Shown here: positions 62,188 to 64,000 of the stretch, one piece after another
Numbering within the stretch: the first letter of the stretch is position 1
How the letters are laid out: each line of letters opens with the position of its first letter
Assembly: GCF_030908405.1 (NCBI RefSeq)
Contig: NZ_CP133089.1
Location: 62,001 to 126,000 of the forward strand
Length of the DNA stretch: 64,000 nucleotides
Direction of reading: 5' to 3'
DNA from: Aminobacterium sp. MB27-C1
GTDB taxonomy: Bacteria > Synergistota > Synergistia > Synergistales > Aminobacteriaceae
Position numbers and translations under genes: made by a program
The notes under the pieces: generated by a model
Told to the model about the DNA's origin: nothing
What the model saw: the letters and a program-made list of their open reading frames with translations, nothing else
Databases searched by the model: none

Positions 62188-63594
62188 CTAATCGTTTGCC
62201 AATTCCTTAAGAGCATGAGCCATGATACACGTGCTACGGAGTAACCTATCTATAAGCACTCTTTCGTCAGCTCCGTGGGCAAAGTCAGGCTCCCCATTGA
62301 AGGTTCCACCGAAAGGAACCATATTGGGCATCTTTTTGGAGTACGTGCTTCCACACATAGCAAGCAGTCGACTTTTTTCTCCTGTCGCATTTTCATACCC
62401 TCTGCTTAAAGCCTTAATTAAGCGATTATCAGGAGATACGTATAAAGGTGGAATCTTTGTCTTGATATCAAGATCAATGTGTTCATCAAGGCAGGCAGCT
62501 GCAATCTTAGAGCAAACGTCGTCAAAAGAAAGTGTTTGCGCTGGAATATATATTCCTACATAAAAAGAGGCGCTATCTCTGTCGCCTTCAAGAGTAGCTA
62601 AGTTACAGGTAATATTCCCTGTGTGAGGATGAGACGCTGCCAATTCTAATGTAGAGAGATCGGGACAAAAGGCGAAATTTTCACCAATAAACGAGAAAAA
62701 GCGCCGATAATTTTCCGCAATGTCCAATAATGACAATAGAGTGCAGAGACGACCAATAGCATTAACGCCTAACCCGGGCAACGTAGCATGAGCTGCTTTG
62801 CCTGTTACTGAAAAGCTGAGAAGAGGTCCTTCCCAGTTTAGAGAAAAAGGCCAGTTATTCTTTGTCGCCTCTTTTGTAAGAAGTGTAGATGCTTTTTCTA
62901 GGTCTTCTTTTGCTCCGCTGAGAGTGGCCTTAGCTTTAGCAGGAACTGAACCTGTTCCCTCTCCACCTTTATAAGAGACAAGTTCAATCTTGCCAGGCAG
63001 AAGATTATTAAAGCTGCAATAACCAGTAAATTTAAGAGCTCCCTTTTCGGCATTGACCACGGGATACTCTCCATCAGGAGTGTAGCCCATGAGAAGCGGC
63101 CCCTCAGAGTCAAGATATGTTGCAACATCTCTCATCTGTCCACTCTCTTCGTCTAGACCGAAAATGATTCTTACTCTGTGCTTTAGCGGTGCGTGAGAAT
63201 CAGCGAGAGCTTTTAGTGCAAAGAGAGAACTGAAAAGAGGTCCTTTATCATCTTGAGTTCCTCTTCCTCGTATGTGGTTGTCTACAATATCTCCACAAAA
63301 AGGATCAAAACTCCAGTTTTCTCCAGGAGGAACAACGTCGAGATGCCCCATTGCCCCAACTATTTTTTCTCCATCGCCATATTCTGCCCAAGCAACTTTC
63401 CCGTTGAGATTAGTAGTACGAAATCCCATAGATTGGGCCACGTTTAAAGCGTGATCTAGAGCATTAGCAATTTCTTCTCCATATGGATGTTGTGATGTAG
63501 GTTCAGAACATATGCTTGGAATTCGAACGCTTTCCTGCACAACTTTTATTAAATTATCAGCGTTTGCCAACACAAGTTCGTCGAGTTTTTTCAT
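62188..63594 (-). CDS. M20 family dipeptidase (PepV/Sapep-like)
   Basis: A 468-residue metallopeptidase: VRIPSICSEP, metal ligands in GHLDVVPPGENWSFDPF with Asp, GRGTQDDKGPLFSSLFALKAL (bridging Asp), FGLDEESGQM (catalytic Glu-Glu), and the lid domain near GKAAHATLPGLGVNAIG; the C-terminal His lies in PDFAHGADERV. It splits dipeptides in the cytoplasm. It is a longer subgroup than the M20D enzymes at 29910 and 33931. First gene of a probable four-gene operon to 59251. Confidence 0.93.
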   Translation of the reverse strand: MKKLDELVLANADNLIKVVQESVRIPSICSEPTSQHPYGEEIANALDHALNVAQSMGFRTTNLNGKVAWAEYGDGEKIVGAMGHLDVVPPGENWSFDPFCGDIVDNHIRGRGTQDDKGPLFSSLFALKALADSHAPLKHRVRIIFGLDEESGQMRDVATYLDSEGPLLMGYTPDGEYPVVNAEKGALKFTGYCSFNNLLPGKIELVSYKGGEGTGSVPAKAKATLSGAKEDLEKASTLLTKEATKNNWPFSLNWEGPLLSFSVTGKAAHATLPGLGVNAIGRLCTLLSLLDIAENYRRFFSFIGENFAFCPDLSTLELAASHPHTGNITCNLATLEGDRDSASFYVGIYIPAQTLSFDDVCSKIAAACLDEHIDLDIKTKIPPLYVSPDNRLIKALSRGYENATGEKSRLLAMCGSTYSKKMPNMVPFGGTFNGEPDFAHGADERVLIDRLLRSTCIMAHALKELAND

Positions 63595-63638
63595 TCTCTA
63601 AACCTCCGCTTCTTTTATATAGTGTAAAGAGAGATGAA

Positions 63639-63664
63639 GTTCTGCCGCTTTGAAGCGGCAGAAC
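63639..63664 (-). terminator. Hairpin after ppnP
   Basis: 12-bp inverted repeat (GTTCTGCCGCTT / AAGCGGCAGAAC) with a very short centre, 14 bases beyond the ppnP stop; T-tract on the minus strand is weak. Confidence 0.5.
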
Positions 63665-63677
63665 TTTGTATTGCTGA

Positions 63678-63992
63678 TTAAAGAAAATCACAGATATATT
63701 CCGAAATCTCCGAGCATCGAACTTTGAATTTCGTATTTTGGGGAACCATGTACACTTCACCTTTATTGATTCTTCTCCAATCAGAGTCTTGGGGGAAAAG
63801 AACTTCCACAGAACCCTTTGTCATAAGAACCTTTTCAGGACCATCGGAGTGAAATTCGTAATCTCCGGGAAGATATACTCCGAGGGTTTTTCTGCTTCCA
63901 TCTGGAAAAACTAATGTTCGACTTTGAACTTTCCCATCAAAGAAAATATTAACGGGTATCGATACTTTGACGGAGTCAAAGAATTCAGCCAT
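63678..63992 (-). CDS. ppnP: Pyrimidine/purine nucleoside phosphorylase (PpnP, UPF0345)
   Basis: A 104-residue single-domain cupin: VKVSIPVNIFFDGKVQSRTL, DGSRKTLGVYLPGDYEFHSD and GSVEVLFPQDSDWRRINKGE are diagnostic of PpnP (YaiE). It phosphorolyses nucleosides to base plus ribose-1-phosphate. Complete within the window; its ATG lies 8 bases from the window end, so no promoter is visible. Confidence 0.92.
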   Translation of the reverse strand: MAEFFDSVKVSIPVNIFFDGKVQSRTLVFPDGSRKTLGVYLPGDYEFHSDGPEKVLMTKGSVEVLFPQDSDWRRINKGEVYMVPQNTKFKVRCSEISEYICDFL

Positions 63993-64000
63993 GTGAAGTC

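Overview
The window looks like a chromosomal segment of an anaerobic, amino-acid- and peptide-fermenting bacterium, most likely a member of the Synergistota related to Aminobacterium. This placement is an inference from gene content and from memory of such genomes, not from a search. The evidence is a threonine-to-glycine-to-serine pathway, a selenocysteine-containing glycine-reductase-type component B (GrdE/GrdB/GrdX), many amino acid and peptide importers, several M20/M24 peptidases, and no respiratory genes. Coding density is high and ribosome binding sites are strong. No rRNA, tRNA, CRISPR array, IS element or prophage was seen, and no gene-free stretch exceeds about 260 bases.

Layout. 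1-360: start of an NAD-type malic enzyme (minus strand). 516-6556: a secreted hypothetical protein, a propeller-type sensor kinase with its NarL-type response regulator, and a cation symporter. 6639-10129: threonine dehydrogenase, Kbl and GlyA. 10298-14666: a PotABCD-like ABC importer with a LOG/TIGR00725 protein inside the operon. 14734-17442: an RfbD-like reductase, an RNase H-SWIM fusion and an MFS transporter. 17375-22833 (minus): an Opp-type ABC system whose substrate-binding protein appears circularly permuted. 23008-25270: MscL and gamma-glutamyltransferase. 25529-35905: a peptide-uptake and peptide-hydrolysis island (DppBCDF, binding protein, two M20 hydrolases, an M24 peptidase) ending in its own GntR regulator. 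35993-39058 (minus): GntR, a UroD-like protein and a CyuA-like Fe-S lyase. 39310-43742: a polar amino acid ABC importer and a Tm-1-like protein pair. 43813-45370 (minus): two tandem near-duplicate GntR regulators. 45558-56553: ornithine cyclodeaminase-like enzyme, TRAP transporter, serine dehydratase, a second CyuA-like lyase, GrdE, GrdB (Sec), GrdX and an octopine-dehydrogenase-family enzyme. 56617-63992 (minus): ArsM with a MarR regulator, an AI-2E permease, then dipeptidase, MFS, P5C reductase and EamA genes, and PpnP.

How it fits together. Peptides enter through the Dpp and Opp systems and are cut by M20 and M24 enzymes. The resulting amino acids are deaminated or reduced: threonine goes to glycine and serine, serine to pyruvate, and an unidentified TRAP-imported substrate probably goes to a selenoprotein reductase that acts as an electron sink (Stickland-type). 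FCD-family GntR regulators sit beside each catabolic block, which suggests substrate-induced local control.

The most unusual items are the complete Grd-type operon with an in-frame UGA and a matching hairpin but an unassigned substrate, the circularly permuted family-5 binding protein, the RNase H-SWIM fusion, and a matched pair of promoter-operator modules that ties the GntR at 35204 to the peptide operon 10 kb away.
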